The notes: generated from the sequence alone by a model not told the origin. Positions 1 to 11,517 are shown, numbered from the stretch's first letter. The stretch is 64,000 nucleotides of DNA from Afipia sp. (GCA_024508675.1 JANINQ010000013.1:62001-126000); one strand, 5' to 3'. Numbers and translations: made by a program.

Positions 1-122
1 TCGCCGCGCAGATCGAAGGCGAAGTCGCGGTGCTGCGTCTCGCCGATCCCGGCTCGCCGACCCTGGTGCAGGACAAGGACAACAAGGGCGCGCTCTACGT
101 CCTGATGCCGATGCGGGTGTGA
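1..122 (+). CDS. dnaN: DNA polymerase III beta clamp, C-terminal end (partial)
   Basis: This is the last 39 codons of a gene that begins before the window; the reading frame starts at base 3 and ends at TGA 120-122. The translated tail ends in YVLMPMRV, the usual C-terminus of the DNA polymerase III sliding clamp, and it is followed by recF and gyrB, the classical dnaN-recF-gyrB order. The clamp encircles DNA and tethers the replicative polymerase. Only the final strands of the third clamp domain are visible, so the call rests on the C-terminal motif and the context. Confidence 0.88.
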   Translation, partial: AAQIEGEVAVLRLADPGSPTLVQDKDNKGALYVLMPMRV

Positions 123-158
123 GGCTCTTTCGAAGCACCTATATGCTCACTGGATTGC

Positions 159-279
159 GTCGTGGCCGGGCATAGCCCGTCGAAGACGGGCGTGAACGCC
201 CTTTCGTCCCGGCCATCCACGTCTTTGCGGATGGCTTCGAAAGACGTGGATGCCCGGCATAAAAGCCGGGCATGACGAC
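159..279. repeat. Intergenic palindromic repeat (Bradyrhizobium-type)
   Basis: The dnaN-recF gap holds nested inverted repeats. CATCCACGTCTT (214-225) pairs with AAGACGTGGATG (241-252), and the outer segments around 160-172 (CGTGGCCGGGC) and 265-279 (CCGGGCATGAC) are partly complementary. The words 'ATCCACGTCTT' and 'GTGGATGCCCGGC' recur between genes in Bradyrhizobium and Rhodopseudomonas genomes (recalled, not searched). It may act as a terminator or be an inert repeat. Confidence 0.7.
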
Positions 280-292
280 AGAGTAGCACCTC

Positions 293-1432
293 ATGACCGT
301 CTCCCGCATTCTCCGGCTCAGCCTGACGCATTTCCGCAGCTACCGCGCGGCAAGCGTGGAGACGCGCGGCGATAGTGTGGTGCTGGTCGGCCCCAATGGC
401 GCGGGCAAAACAAACTGCCTCGAGGCCATTTCATTGCTCTCGCCCGGACGTGGCCTGCGCCGCGCCACGCTGGACGATGTGGCAGACATTCAGGGTGACG
501 GCTCGTGGGCTGTTTCCGCCGAGGTCGAAGGCGCGTACGGCCTTGCCACGCTCGGCACCGGCATCGACGCGCCGCGCGCCGACGGCACGACGTCCTCCCG
601 ACGTGTACGCATCGACCGCGAGCCGGTGACATCCGCAAGCGCCTTCGGCGATCATCTGCGCATGGTGTGGTTGACCCCTGCGATGGACAGCCTGTTCATG
701 GGCGCAGCCTCCGAGCGGCGGCGCTTCTTCGACCGCCTCGTGCTGGCCATCGACTCTGAGCATTCCAGCCGCGTTTCGGCGCTCGATCGCTCGCTGCGCT
801 CAAGAAACCGCCTGCTGGAAGATCGCAACTTCGATGCCCACTGGTGCGACGCCATCGAACGCGAGACAGCGGAACTGGCTGTGGCTGTGGCCGCACAGCG
901 CGGCCAGACCTTGCAACGTCTCTCGGCGATGCTGGCGGCACGCGGCAGCGTCTCGGCGTTTCCCTCGGCGCTGATCGCCCTCGACGGCTGGATGGAAAAC
1001 GCGCTGCTGAGCGAAACCGCAACCGCGGTCGAGGATCGCTATCGCGAGATGCTGCGCGAAAGCCGCTTCAAGGACGCCGCCGCAGGGCGCACGCTCAACG
1101 GCCCGCACCTGACGGACCTGCAGGTGGTGTACGCGCCGAAGAATATGCCCGCGCGCGATGCCTCCACCGGCGAGCAGAAGGCGCTGCTGATCGGCCTCGT
1201 GCTCGCGCACGCCAGTCTGGTGGCGGAGATGACCGGCATCACGCCGCTGCTGCTGCTCGATGAGGTCGTCGCGCATCTCGATCCCGGACGCCGCGCCGCG
1301 CTGTTCGACGAACTCGCAAAACTCGGCGCGCAGGTCTGGATGACCGGTGCCGACCCTGCGGCGTTTACCGGCATCGGCCCTCAGGTCGACGTTTTCAACG
1401 TCGAGTCCGGCCAGATTTCCCGGCGCGCATAG
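293..1432 (+). CDS. recF: DNA replication and repair protein RecF
   Basis: RecF is an SMC-like ATPase that, with RecO and RecR, loads RecA at single-strand gaps. The 379-aa length is normal. Walker A is GPNGAGKT at residues 33-40, an ABC-type signature STGEQKAL sits near residue 291, and Walker B ends in Asp323-Glu324 (LLLLDEVVAHLD). The ATG at 293 follows a CACCT stretch with no strong ribosome binding site. It lies between dnaN and gyrB on the same strand, the standard neighbourhood, although 170 bases containing a palindromic repeat separate it from dnaN and 251 bases separate it from gyrB, so gyrB probably has its own promoter. Confidence 0.96.
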   Translation: MTVSRILRLSLTHFRSYRAASVETRGDSVVLVGPNGAGKTNCLEAISLLSPGRGLRRATLDDVADIQGDGSWAVSAEVEGAYGLATLGTGIDAPRADGTTSSRRVRIDREPVTSASAFGDHLRMVWLTPAMDSLFMGAASERRRFFDRLVLAIDSEHSSRVSALDRSLRSRNRLLEDRNFDAHWCDAIERETAELAVAVAAQRGQTLQRLSAMLAARGSVSAFPSALIALDGWMENALLSETATAVEDRYREMLRESRFKDAAAGRTLNGPHLTDLQVVYAPKNMPARDASTGEQKALLIGLVLAHASLVAEMTGITPLLLLDEVVAHLDPGRRAALFDELAKLGAQVWMTGADPAAFTGIGPQVDVFNVESGQISRRA

Positions 1433-1526
1433 CCGAAAACGAGACACAGAATCGGCCACGAAACAGGGCGGCGAACAGACCGCGAATCAGGCTTTTCAAC
1501 AGCCCTGAAAACGCCGTCTCGGGGGC

Positions 1527-1556
1527 TTGAAAAACAGCCGAATAACACCATCTAAT
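1527..1556 (+). promoter_or_regulatory. Candidate sigma-70 promoter of gyrB
   Basis: TTGAAA (1527-1532, five of six matches to the -35 consensus) is followed after 18 bases by TCTAAT (1551-1556, five of six to the -10). It sits in the 251-base recF-gyrB gap and would start transcription about 120 bases before the gyrB ATG. This was found by eye only. Confidence 0.42.
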
Positions 1557-1674
1557 CAATGGCTTGCAGGGCGCTACTTTGCCCTATGCGCCTAACCGTT
1601 TTCATGGCACAAATTGATCATCGGAGGCGCATTTTTCGCAGCCCCGTCTGATCATTCTGCCGATACATCTCTGA

Positions 1675-4128
<2,454 letters not shown>

Positions 4129-4147
4129 GGCTTTCCATACCGGTTTC

Positions 4148-4220
4148 GTCATTGCGAGGAGCGTAGCGACGAAGCAATCCAGCTTCTGTTCTGGATTGCT
4201 TCGCTTTGCTCGCAATGACA
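4148..4220. repeat. Palindromic repeat after gyrB
   Basis: GTCATTGCGAG (4148-4158) and GAAGCAATCCAG (4171-4182) are mirrored by CTGGATTGCTTC (4191-4202) and GCTCGCAATGAC (4208-4219), giving a long imperfect hairpin with a TTCTGTT-type loop. The same words recur at 20151-20170 and 20271-20305 in this window, which supports a dispersed repeat family. It may also terminate gyrB transcription. Confidence 0.78.
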
Positions 4221-4270
4221 GGGGGAAACCGGTCATCATTTGGCCGGGCGCTCTGTGCTAGAACCGTGTC

Positions 4271-5680
4271 ATGACATCCTTCGACAAGGCTGAAGACGGT
4301 GACGCAACCAGCCTGAGCAGAGCCGCGCGCGGCGCGGTCGCGACTGAATTCATCGAAACGATCACCCTCGCCTTGCCCATTGCGCTGACGCAACTGGGAC
4401 AGATCGCCATGATGACCACCGATCTTGCGCTGATCGGGCGGCTCGGCGATCAGGCCGTCGCCGCGGCGTCATTGGCGCATACCGTATTCTTCGTCGCCTT
4501 CGTGATCGGGATGGGGCTGGTGTCCGCGGTGGCCCCGCTCGCCGCGCAGGCGCTGGGCGCGCGCAAGCCACGCATCGTCCGCCGCGCGCTACGCGTTGGT
4601 TTGTGGGCCGCGCTGCTGCTGTGCATTCCGATGATGCTGCTGCCGCTATTCGGCGAACAGATTTTGCTGATGCTCGGCCAGTCGCCGGAGAACGCGCGCC
4701 TCGCCCAGCGCTATCTGCTCGGCCTCGCGCCCGGCATGGCGCCGGCACTGTGCTTCATGGCGGTCCGCAATTTCATGGGCGCGGTCAACCGTCCCGAACC
4801 CGGCCTCTGGATCACGCTGGCCGCGATCCCCGCCAATGGCCTGCTCGGTTACGCGCTGATCCACGGCCACTGGGGCATGCCCAGGCTCGAACTGCTCGGC
4901 GCGGGCGTTGCCACCACCACAGTCAACTTCGGCATGTGCGCGGCGGCGCTATGGGTGACATACAGCCAGCGGCCATTCCGGAAATTTCATGTGCTCGGCC
5001 ATTTCTGGCGACCCGACTGGCCGCTGATGAAAGAGCTCGTGGTAATCGGCGCGCCGATCGCGGTGTCGTTCCTGCTGGAATACGGACTGTTCTCCGCCGC
5101 GGGCCTTCTGATGGGCCTGATCAGCACCAGCGCTTTGGCGGCGCATCAGATCGCGCTGCAGATCGCGGCGATCCTGTTCATGGTGCCGTTCGGCATCGGC
5201 ATGGCCGCCACCGTGCGTGTGGGGCAGGCATTCGGGCGCGGCGAGTTGCCCGCGATCCGCCGCGCAGGCATCGTCGCCATCGTGCTCGGCATCGTGTTCA
5301 TGAGCGTGATGACGCTTGCCGTCATCGTCGCGCGGTTCGATCTGGCGCGGTTCTTTTTCGGAGACAGCCCGCAGGGCATGGCCGCGGTCGATCTCGCCGC
5401 GACGCTGATGCTGGTCGGTGCGACGTTCTTCATCGCCGACGGCATCCAGACCGTGGCAGCGGGCGCGCTGCGTGGTCTGAGTGATACACGCATCCCGCTG
5501 CTGCTCGCCGCTCTCAGCTATTGGGCCATCGGCTTTACTTCCGCCTGCGCTCTCGCATTCTGGATCGGTCTTGGCGCGGTCGGGGTCTGGATCGGCCTGT
5601 CGATCGGCACCGGCCTTTATGCCATTCTGCTGGTGCTGCGTTTCCGCAAACTGACCCACCGGCTGAAGATCGTCACATGA
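4271..5680 (+). CDS. MATE family multidrug efflux transporter (NorM-like)
   Basis: The 469-aa protein is almost entirely hydrophobic and fits the 12-helix fold of MATE exporters, which expel cationic drugs or metabolites in exchange for Na+ or H+. It begins with an amphipathic stretch followed by ETITLALPIALTQLGQIAMM, resembling the first helix of NorM-type proteins. It also shows the internal repeat expected of the family (the SLAHTVFF and SALAAHQIALQIAAILFMVP regions). The substrate cannot be inferred. The stop codon overlaps the ATG of the following DUF2867 gene (ATGA), so the two are probably co-transcribed. The ATG at 4271 lies just after the palindromic repeat, with only a weak ribosome binding site. 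Confidence 0.9.
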   Translation: MTSFDKAEDGDATSLSRAARGAVATEFIETITLALPIALTQLGQIAMMTTDLALIGRLGDQAVAAASLAHTVFFVAFVIGMGLVSAVAPLAAQALGARKPRIVRRALRVGLWAALLLCIPMMLLPLFGEQILLMLGQSPENARLAQRYLLGLAPGMAPALCFMAVRNFMGAVNRPEPGLWITLAAIPANGLLGYALIHGHWGMPRLELLGAGVATTTVNFGMCAAALWVTYSQRPFRKFHVLGHFWRPDWPLMKELVVIGAPIAVSFLLEYGLFSAAGLLMGLISTSALAAHQIALQIAAILFMVPFGIGMAATVRVGQAFGRGELPAIRRAGIVAIVLGIVFMSVMTLAVIVARFDLARFFFGDSPQGMAAVDLAATLMLVGATFFIADGIQTVAAGALRGLSDTRIPLLLAALSYWAIGFTSACALAFWIGLGAVGVWIGLSIGTGLYAILLVLRFRKLTHRLKIVT

Positions 5681-6159
5681 CCCCGCACGCGATCAGCGTT
5701 CCGGACTTCGAACCCGACAGCGGCATGAAGGCCCTGCTGCCGGGAGCGCAGTTCGGCGATTGCTTCCGTGTCACGATCGATGACGGTGCGCTTGATGCGC
5801 GGCAGGCGGCGGAGCACATGTTCCAGCACCAGCCCGGCTGGATCAGCACCCTGATGAAATTGCGCAACATCATGGTCGCGCCGTTCGGCCTCAAGCGGCC
5901 CACACACCGCAAGGCGCTCACGGCGGATTCGATCGGACCGTTTCCCGTGATCAGCGAAACGCCGCAGCGGCTTGTCGCGGGATTTGATGACAAGCACCTC
6001 GATTTCCGCATCGTGATCGATGTCGCCGGAAACGCTCCCGGCCGGCAGGTCCTGGCCACCACTCTGGTGAGGACCAACAACCTGCTGGGCCGGGTCTACC
6101 TGACGATCATCATGCCGTTTCACCGGATCATCGTCCCGGCCATGCTGCGGCGGATCTGA
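5677..6159 (+). CDS. DUF2867 domain protein
   Basis: This is a 160-aa soluble protein of the DUF2867 type, whose biochemical role is unknown. Visible family features are the MKLRNIMVAPFGL stretch, FPVISETPQRLVAGFDDKHLDFRIVI in the middle, and a C-terminal segment of the NLLGRVYLTIIMPFHRIIVPAML kind that is hydrophobic and may be membrane-associated. The ATG at 5677 overlaps the stop of the MATE gene by four bases, suggesting translational coupling and a link to the membrane or export, although no function follows from that. A longer reading without stops runs upstream inside the MATE gene but has no better start. Confidence 0.75.
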   Translation: MTPHAISVPDFEPDSGMKALLPGAQFGDCFRVTIDDGALDARQAAEHMFQHQPGWISTLMKLRNIMVAPFGLKRPTHRKALTADSIGPFPVISETPQRLVAGFDDKHLDFRIVIDVAGNAPGRQVLATTLVRTNNLLGRVYLTIIMPFHRIIVPAMLRRI

Positions 6160-6284
6160 CGGCATCGAACCCGGTTGCGCTCACCCGCGACAAAGACTTG
6201 AGGCCGGGAACCGGAAAGGGCATCGTCCTTTCCGATTCATCTCGCCTGTCTTTTCCAGCGCACCGCATTTCGAAGGACCATCCC

Positions 6285-6644
6285 ATGATGTCTCGCCGCT
6301 CGTTCGCGACCCTGATCGCCATGACAACCCTTGCCTCGGCAACTGCTCCCGCCGCGTGGGCGCAAGCAGCCAAAACCACCCTGTTCAAGGTGGTGACGGC
6401 CAAGGACGACATTGTCATCGGGCTTTCGGATACTGAACTGCAGGCGCTCGGCGGTAACGACGCGGGCGCCGTGGCGAAGGCCCTCGCACAGAAGGGATCG
6501 CTCACCGTCTGGCAATATGGCGTCAAGCGCGGCCCGAACAACGAGCCTCAGCAGGCGCCAACCGCGAAGATCGGCCTGCTGGCGAACACCTCGCTGCGTG
6601 TCGAGCCATACACCACGCCTTATGCTATCCTCCCGCACGAGTGA
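6285..6644 (+). CDS. Small secreted protein of unknown function
   Basis: I do not recognise this 119-aa protein. It begins with MMSRRSFATLIAM, an Arg-Arg motif followed by a hydrophobic stretch and an AWAQA cleavage-like site near residue 28, consistent with a Tat or Sec signal peptide. The mature part is about 90 residues with alternating polar and hydrophobic residues and no cysteines. An AAGGA sequence lies about seven bases before the ATG at 6285, which is why this start is preferred over upstream in-frame codons. It follows the DUF2867 gene by 125 bases on the same strand. Confidence 0.6.
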   Translation: MMSRRSFATLIAMTTLASATAPAAWAQAAKTTLFKVVTAKDDIVIGLSDTELQALGGNDAGAVAKALAQKGSLTVWQYGVKRGPNNEPQQAPTAKIGLLANTSLRVEPYTTPYAILPHE

Positions 6645-6754
6645 CCGGGACCATACGCCGCATGCCGGCTTGACCAGGATCAAAGTCCGGTGGCTTCGGG
6701 CGGGGTATCGGAATTCCGATATCCGCCGTTGCGGGTGCATAAGGGGGTTAAATC

Positions 6755-6928
6755 ATGTCCTTGTTCGTCCGTATTCTGCTCGCGCTGGCCGCCCCCATCA
6801 CAACGCTGTTCGTCGCCCGCGACAGCCTGCATTTCGACATCATCCAGACTCTGGTCGCCACGGTGATCGCAGCCGTCATCGTGATCGTCTTCGCGTTCTG
6901 GCCCTATATCCGCAAACCCAAAGCCTGA
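6755..6928 (+). CDS. Small membrane protein of unknown function
   Basis: This 57-aa open reading frame runs from ATG 6755 to TGA 6926-6928. It has an AAGGGGG ribosome binding site about seven bases upstream, stronger than most in the window. The product has a first hydrophobic stretch (FVRILLALAAPITTLFVA), a short polar loop with DSLHFD, then a long hydrophobic helix (IIQTLVATVIAAVIVIVFAFW) and a basic tail (RKPKA), so one or two membrane segments are likely. No family is recognised. The ribosome binding site and the membrane-like composition make it more than a chance ORF. Confidence 0.55.
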   Translation: MSLFVRILLALAAPITTLFVARDSLHFDIIQTLVATVIAAVIVIVFAFWPYIRKPKA

Positions 6929-7061
6929 TTCCAGCCCGGCTGACGGCCCGACCCGGCATTTGCGAATGGCTGCCTGCGCCGATCCATCTGGCGCTTTGTT
7001 GCCCCGCCCCATAAGCTGCGTGCGCAAAGCAACAAGACGATCCGGGACGGACGAATGATCC

Positions 7062-8429
7062 ATGGCGAATGAAACCGCGACGCTGGCCGCTTATGTGGCG
7101 AATCTCAAATACGAGGACATTCCCGAGGACGTGCTGGAGCGCGCCAAGGCGCTGACCCTCGATTTTCTCGGCAGCGCGGTGCGGGCGCGCAGCGAAGCGG
7201 AATCGACGCCCTCCCTGCTCGGAATGCTGGCCACCCTCGGCCTCGACGGCAAGGGCGAGGCGACCGTTTGCGGCGATGCCAAGACCTACACACCCGCGAT
7301 CGCCGCGCTGCTCAATGGTGCGCTCGGTCACTCGCTCGACTTCGACGACACCCATGCGGATTCCTCGCTGCATCCCAGCGCCCCCGTTGTCCCCGCCGCC
7401 TTCGCGGTCGGCGAGATCATGGGCTCGAGCGGCCGCGATGTGTTGACCGCCATCGTCGCCGGTTATGAAGTGTGCTGCCGGCTCGGCAACGCGCTCGACC
7501 CGACATCGCATTACGCCAAGGGCTTTCACCCCACCGCCACCGCCGGTACCTATGGCGCGGCAGCGGCATCGGCAAAGCTCTACAAGCTCAGTGCCGAGCA
7601 GATCGTGTCCGCGTTCGGCGTATCGGGTAGTCAGGCCGCAGGCTCGCTGCAGTTTCTGGTCAACGGCGCCTGGAACAAACGCTATCAGGTCGGCGCTGCT
7701 GCGATGAACGGTGTCGTCGCCGCCTCGCTGGCGCGTGAAGGATTCATCGGCTCGACCGAATCCGTCGAAGGCAAGCACGGTCTTCTTGTCGGCTACAGCG
7801 ACAACGCCCATCCGGACAAGGCTGTCGCGGATCTCGGCAGCGTTTATGAGACCATGAAGATCGGCGTGAAGCCGTATCCGAGTTGCCGTTATACCCACGC
7901 CGCCATCGACGCGCTGATCGCCATGCGCCGCGAGCACAATCTCACGCCGGAAAACATCAAGAGCGTCGAGATCGGCCTGCATCGCAACGGCATCACCCTG
8001 ACCGGCGATGCCGCGACCAAGCGCCATGCGCGCAGCATTGTCGGCGGACAGTTCTCGATGTTCTTCACCGGCGCTCTGGCGCTGGATCAGGGATCGTTCG
8101 GCTGGGACGATTACAAGCGGCTCGGCGACCCCGCCATCGAGGCGCTCGCAGACAGGATCGAGGTGGTGCAGGACGCACGCCTCGAGGGCAAGAGCCATCC
8201 CTTCGGTGCGCGCGTCTCCATCGTCAGCGGCGAAGGCACGCTAGAGCGCCTGATCCCCGATCCGTCGGGTGAGCCCTCATCGTTCCCGGACACGGTCGCG
8301 ATGCAGCAGAAATTCCTGCAACTCGCCCGTCCGGTGCTCAAGGATCGCGCCGACCGTTTCGCTGACGCCATCCTGTCGCTGGACAAGTTCGATCGTATCG
8401 ACGGGGTGACGTCCCTCGCGCGACTCTGA
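7062..8429 (+). CDS. MmgE/PrpD family protein
   Basis: The 455-aa product belongs to the MmgE/PrpD fold, which includes 2-methylcitrate dehydratase, cis-aconitate decarboxylase and iminodisuccinate epimerase. Recognisable segments are the helical N-terminus (ERAKALTLDFLGSAVRA), GALGHSLDFDDTH, HPSAPVVPAAFAVGE, GYEVCCRLG and the KPYPSCRYTHAAIDA motif. No prpB, prpC or prpR lies nearby, so a role in the methylcitrate cycle is not supported by context and the substrate remains open. It is followed 105 bases later by malonyl-CoA decarboxylase. The ATG at 7062 is preceded by a weak GGACG-type site. Confidence 0.87.
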   Translation: MANETATLAAYVANLKYEDIPEDVLERAKALTLDFLGSAVRARSEAESTPSLLGMLATLGLDGKGEATVCGDAKTYTPAIAALLNGALGHSLDFDDTHADSSLHPSAPVVPAAFAVGEIMGSSGRDVLTAIVAGYEVCCRLGNALDPTSHYAKGFHPTATAGTYGAAAASAKLYKLSAEQIVSAFGVSGSQAAGSLQFLVNGAWNKRYQVGAAAMNGVVAASLAREGFIGSTESVEGKHGLLVGYSDNAHPDKAVADLGSVYETMKIGVKPYPSCRYTHAAIDALIAMRREHNLTPENIKSVEIGLHRNGITLTGDAATKRHARSIVGGQFSMFFTGALALDQGSFGWDDYKRLGDPAIEALADRIEVVQDARLEGKSHPFGARVSIVSGEGTLERLIPDPSGEPSSFPDTVAMQQKFLQLARPVLKDRADRFADAILSLDKFDRIDGVTSLARL

Positions 8430-8534
8430 GTCGCATCACGGCAAGACTGCACGCGGATCAGGCATTTCTGAACGAAAGTCGGGAGCAGACCGTCTGGAAT
8501 CGGTCGCATTCGCTGTCTATCATCAGCGAAGTGA

Positions 8535-9938
8535 ATGACTGTGCAGGAGCAAGCTGACGTGATGGCGACACTCGGACTGGACCGCGCCTCTCTGAGCAAC
8601 CTTCTTACCACCCTGACCGAGCGGGGACGCAGTCTGCTTGGCCTGTCCAACGGCGCGCGTGCGATGTCGCAGGCCGAACTGATCGGACTTGGCGAAACGC
8701 TGTTGTCGCGGCGTGGTGAGGCCACCGGTGTCGCGCTCGCCAATACGCTGCTCGCAGGCTACTCCGCCGCCGCAGAAGCCGATCAGCTTGCTTTTCTCAA
8801 TGCGCTTGCCGACCTGTTCGGTCCCGACATGGACGAGCTGAACGCGGCGCTGGCCGTGGTGCGCGACAAGGGCACCTCACCCGATACCGTCGCCAAACTT
8901 TTGAAGGCCGCCGAGCCACGCCGACAGGAACTGATCCGCCGCCTCAATCTTGCGCCGGGCGGCACCGCCGCGCTGGTGCGGATGCGCGAGGCGCTGCTTG
9001 CGCACATCAAGGATCATCCGCCGCTCAAGCATGTCGACAACGATTTCGTGCATCTGTTCGCGTCATGGTTCAACAGAGGATTTCTCGTGCTGCAACGGAT
9101 CGACTGGACCACGCCTGCCAACATCCTGGAAAAGATCATCCGCTACGAGCAGGTCCATGCCATCACCAACTGGGATGACCTGCGCAGCCGTCTCGCCCCA
9201 AGCGACCGGCGTTGCTACGGCTTCTTCCATCCGCAACTGGTCGACGAACCGCTGATCTTCGTTGAGGTTGCGCTGACCCGCGACAGTCCCGCGGCAATCG
9301 CGCCGCTGCTCGACCTCACCCGTGCGCCGATCCCGGCAACAGAAGCAACCACGGCGGTGTTCTATTCGATTTCGAACACGCAGAAGGGCCTCGGCGGCAT
9401 TTCCTTCGGTAATTTCCTGATCAAGCAGGTGGTCGAGGAGATCAAACGCGAATTGCCCAATGTGCAGACCTTCGTCACGCTGTCGCCCGTGCCTGGTTTC
9501 GCCGCATGGCTTGCGCGCGAACGCGCGTCGGAAACGTCGGCGCTGATCGACGCATCCACGCGTGCGACACTCAAGGCGCTCGACACGCCGGACTGGGCTG
9601 ATGATCCTGAGACGGCCGAGCGCGTCAAGGGCGTGCTGCTGCCGCTTGCGGCTTATTATTTCATCGAGGCCAAGGGCTCGCGCGGGAATCCGCTCGATCC
9701 CGTCGCGCGTTTCCATCTCGGTAACGGCGCGCAGCTGGAACGGTTGAATTTCCTCGGCGACCGCTCCGAGAAGGGGATGCAGCAGTCCTACGGACTGATG
9801 GTCAATTATCTGTACGCGCTGGACAAGATCGAAGCGAACCACGAGGCCTTTGCCGAGAAGGGCCAGGTTGCAACCTCCTCCGCGGTTCGTAAGATGCTGC
9901 CCATCCGCGCGCTCGCGGAGACCGCGGCGAGCGCGTAA
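8535..9938 (+). CDS. Malonyl-CoA decarboxylase
   Basis: The enzyme converts malonyl-CoA to acetyl-CoA and CO2. It has 467 aa, similar to the rhizobial MatA and mammalian MCD family. An N-terminal helical domain (about residues 1-160) is followed by the GNAT-like catalytic domain. The catalytic domain contains CYGFFHPQLVDEPLIFVEVA, TAVFYSISNTQKGLGGIS, FVTLSPVPGF with the Ser-Pro typical of the family, and a conserved VARFHLGNGA near the C-terminus. There are no matB or matC neighbours. An internal ATG at 8562 has a better AGGAG site ten bases upstream, so the true protein may begin at residue 10. Confidence 0.93.
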   Translation: MTVQEQADVMATLGLDRASLSNLLTTLTERGRSLLGLSNGARAMSQAELIGLGETLLSRRGEATGVALANTLLAGYSAAAEADQLAFLNALADLFGPDMDELNAALAVVRDKGTSPDTVAKLLKAAEPRRQELIRRLNLAPGGTAALVRMREALLAHIKDHPPLKHVDNDFVHLFASWFNRGFLVLQRIDWTTPANILEKIIRYEQVHAITNWDDLRSRLAPSDRRCYGFFHPQLVDEPLIFVEVALTRDSPAAIAPLLDLTRAPIPATEATTAVFYSISNTQKGLGGISFGNFLIKQVVEEIKRELPNVQTFVTLSPVPGFAAWLARERASETSALIDASTRATLKALDTPDWADDPETAERVKGVLLPLAAYYFIEAKGSRGNPLDPVARFHLGNGAQLERLNFLGDRSEKGMQQSYGLMVNYLYALDKIEANHEAFAEKGQVATSSAVRKMLPIRALAETAASA

Positions 9939-9968
9939 CACTTCCCCACCAACGAAGGGAGATGCGCC

Positions 9969-10886
9969 ATGAGCTGGATGCCCTCAAACGATCCTATTCT
10001 CGGCGACCCGCAAACCTGCGACGCGCTCGACCTTGTTATCGTGCCACGCACCCGCGATCTCGGCGACGGTTTCGCCGTGCGCCGCGCGCTACCGCACGGC
10101 AAGCGGCAGATGGTCGGCCCCTTCATTTTCTTCGATCACTTCGGCCCGGTGCAGTTCGTCGCCGGCAAGGGCATGGACGTGCGCCCGCATCCGCATATCG
10201 GGCTCGCCACCGTGACCTATCTGTTCGATGGCAGCATCATGCATCGCGACAGCGAGGGCAACATTCAGGAGATTCAGCCCGGCGCGATGAATCTGATGAC
10301 CGCCGGACGCGGTATCGCCCATTCCGAGCGCACGCCGGACGTACAGCGCGCCAATGGCCAGAAAATGCTCGGCCTGCAAAGCTGGATCGCATTGCCAGCC
10401 GGCAAGGAAGAAATCGCGCCGTCGTTCCAGCATTTCGGCGCCGAAGTCCTGCCGACGGTTGAGGACACCGGATTCAAGGCGCGCATCATCGCGGGATCGT
10501 CGTTCGGCGTGAAGTCGCCGGTCGATATGGTCTCGGAATGGTTCTACACCGAGGTGGCGCTGGATGAGGGCATGCGCGTGCCGCTCGATGCCGACCATGA
10601 AGAGCGCGCGATCTATATCGTCGATGGCGAGATCGAGATCGCGAACGAAAAGTACGAAGGCCCGAAGCTGCTGATCTTCCGCCCCGGCGACCGCATCACG
10701 GTGAAGGCCACGCGTCCCACGCGGATGATGTTCCTCGGCGGTACGGCGCTGGAAGGCCCGCGCCATGTCTGGTGGAATTTCGTCTCCTCCAGCAAGGAGC
10801 GCATCGAGGAAGCCAAGGCCGACTGGAAGGCCGGCCGCTTCGCCCATGTGCCGAACGAACACGAGTTCATTCCGCTGCCGGAGTGA
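9969..10886 (+). CDS. Pirin family protein
   Basis: Pirins are two-domain cupins that bind Fe; bacterial members act as quercetinase-like dioxygenases or regulatory partners. The 305-aa sequence has the family metal ligands: two His in VRPHPHIGLATVTY, then His and Glu in RGIAHSERTP. RPGDRITVKATRPTRMMFLGG marks the C-terminal cupin. An AAGGGAG site precedes the ATG at 9969 by six bases. It is followed 37 bases later by an unrecognised membrane protein on the same strand. The specific function cannot be told. Confidence 0.92.
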   Translation: MSWMPSNDPILGDPQTCDALDLVIVPRTRDLGDGFAVRRALPHGKRQMVGPFIFFDHFGPVQFVAGKGMDVRPHPHIGLATVTYLFDGSIMHRDSEGNIQEIQPGAMNLMTAGRGIAHSERTPDVQRANGQKMLGLQSWIALPAGKEEIAPSFQHFGAEVLPTVEDTGFKARIIAGSSFGVKSPVDMVSEWFYTEVALDEGMRVPLDADHEERAIYIVDGEIEIANEKYEGPKLLIFRPGDRITVKATRPTRMMFLGGTALEGPRHVWWNFVSSSKERIEEAKADWKAGRFAHVPNEHEFIPLPE

Positions 10887-10923
10887 CGGCGCGGCCCGAC
10901 GCCTCTTATCTTATGGATAGTTT

Positions 10924-11517
10924 ATGAGCGAGAACATCGACCGGCTGATCGCACAGATCAGGCTGCTCAACGGCGAGCTTGAGGCCGAATTCGCGATCCG
11001 CCGGGCGAAGCTGCGCTACACGCTGCAAGGCACCCGCGCCGTCTTCGAAGAGGAAATCCTGCGCGCTCATCGCGAGCTGCGCGTCGGCCTCTTCAAGTAT
11101 GTTTTCAACGCCCGGCTGCTGACGATCCTCACCGCGCCGGTGATCTACGCGATGATCGTTCCGTTCGTGATCCTCGACATCACCATCACGATCTATCAGT
11201 GGATCTGCTTTCCGGTTTACGGAATCGAGAAGGTGAAGCGCCGCGACTACTTCATCTTCGACCGCTATCACCTCGCCTACCTGAACATTCTGGAAGCGAT
11301 CAACTGCGCCTATTGCTCATATGGCAACGGGCTGATGGCCTATGCCGGCGAAATTGCGGGCCGTACCGAGCAATACTGGTGTCCGATCAAGCACGCCCGC
11401 AAGGCGATCTCGGCACACCAGCACTATATCGGCTTCGCCGACTTCGGCGATGCGGAAACCTTCCGCAAGAAGTACGGCCATCCCGATCCTGCGATCAGGG
11501 ATCAGAACACGGTATAG
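10924..11517 (+). CDS. Membrane protein with CxxC-Cx3H motif, function unknown
   Basis: I do not recognise this 197-aa protein. Residues 1-55 are charged and helical and could form a coiled coil. Residues 62-98 contain a strongly hydrophobic stretch (LLTILTAPVIYAMIVPFVIL and what follows), enough for one or two membrane segments. The C-terminal half has a compact Cys/His set: Cys128 and Cys131 (INCAYCSYGNG), then Cys153 and His157 (YWCPIKHAR), which could bind a metal ion or a cofactor. It follows the pirin gene and its last 16 bases overlap the convergent SDR gene. Membrane anchorage and metal binding are inferred. Confidence 0.75.
   Translation: MSENIDRLIAQIRLLNGELEAEFAIRRAKLRYTLQGTRAVFEEEILRAHRELRVGLFKYVFNARLLTILTAPVIYAMIVPFVILDITITIYQWICFPVYGIEKVKRRDYFIFDRYHLAYLNILEAINCAYCSYGNGLMAYAGEIAGRTEQYWCPIKHARKAISAHQHYIGFADFGDAETFRKKYGHPDPAIRDQNTV

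Noticed and set aside
7062-8429. 2-methylcitrate dehydratase PrpD
   Set aside because: The fold is right but no methylcitrate-cycle genes are nearby, so the specific enzyme is not claimed.
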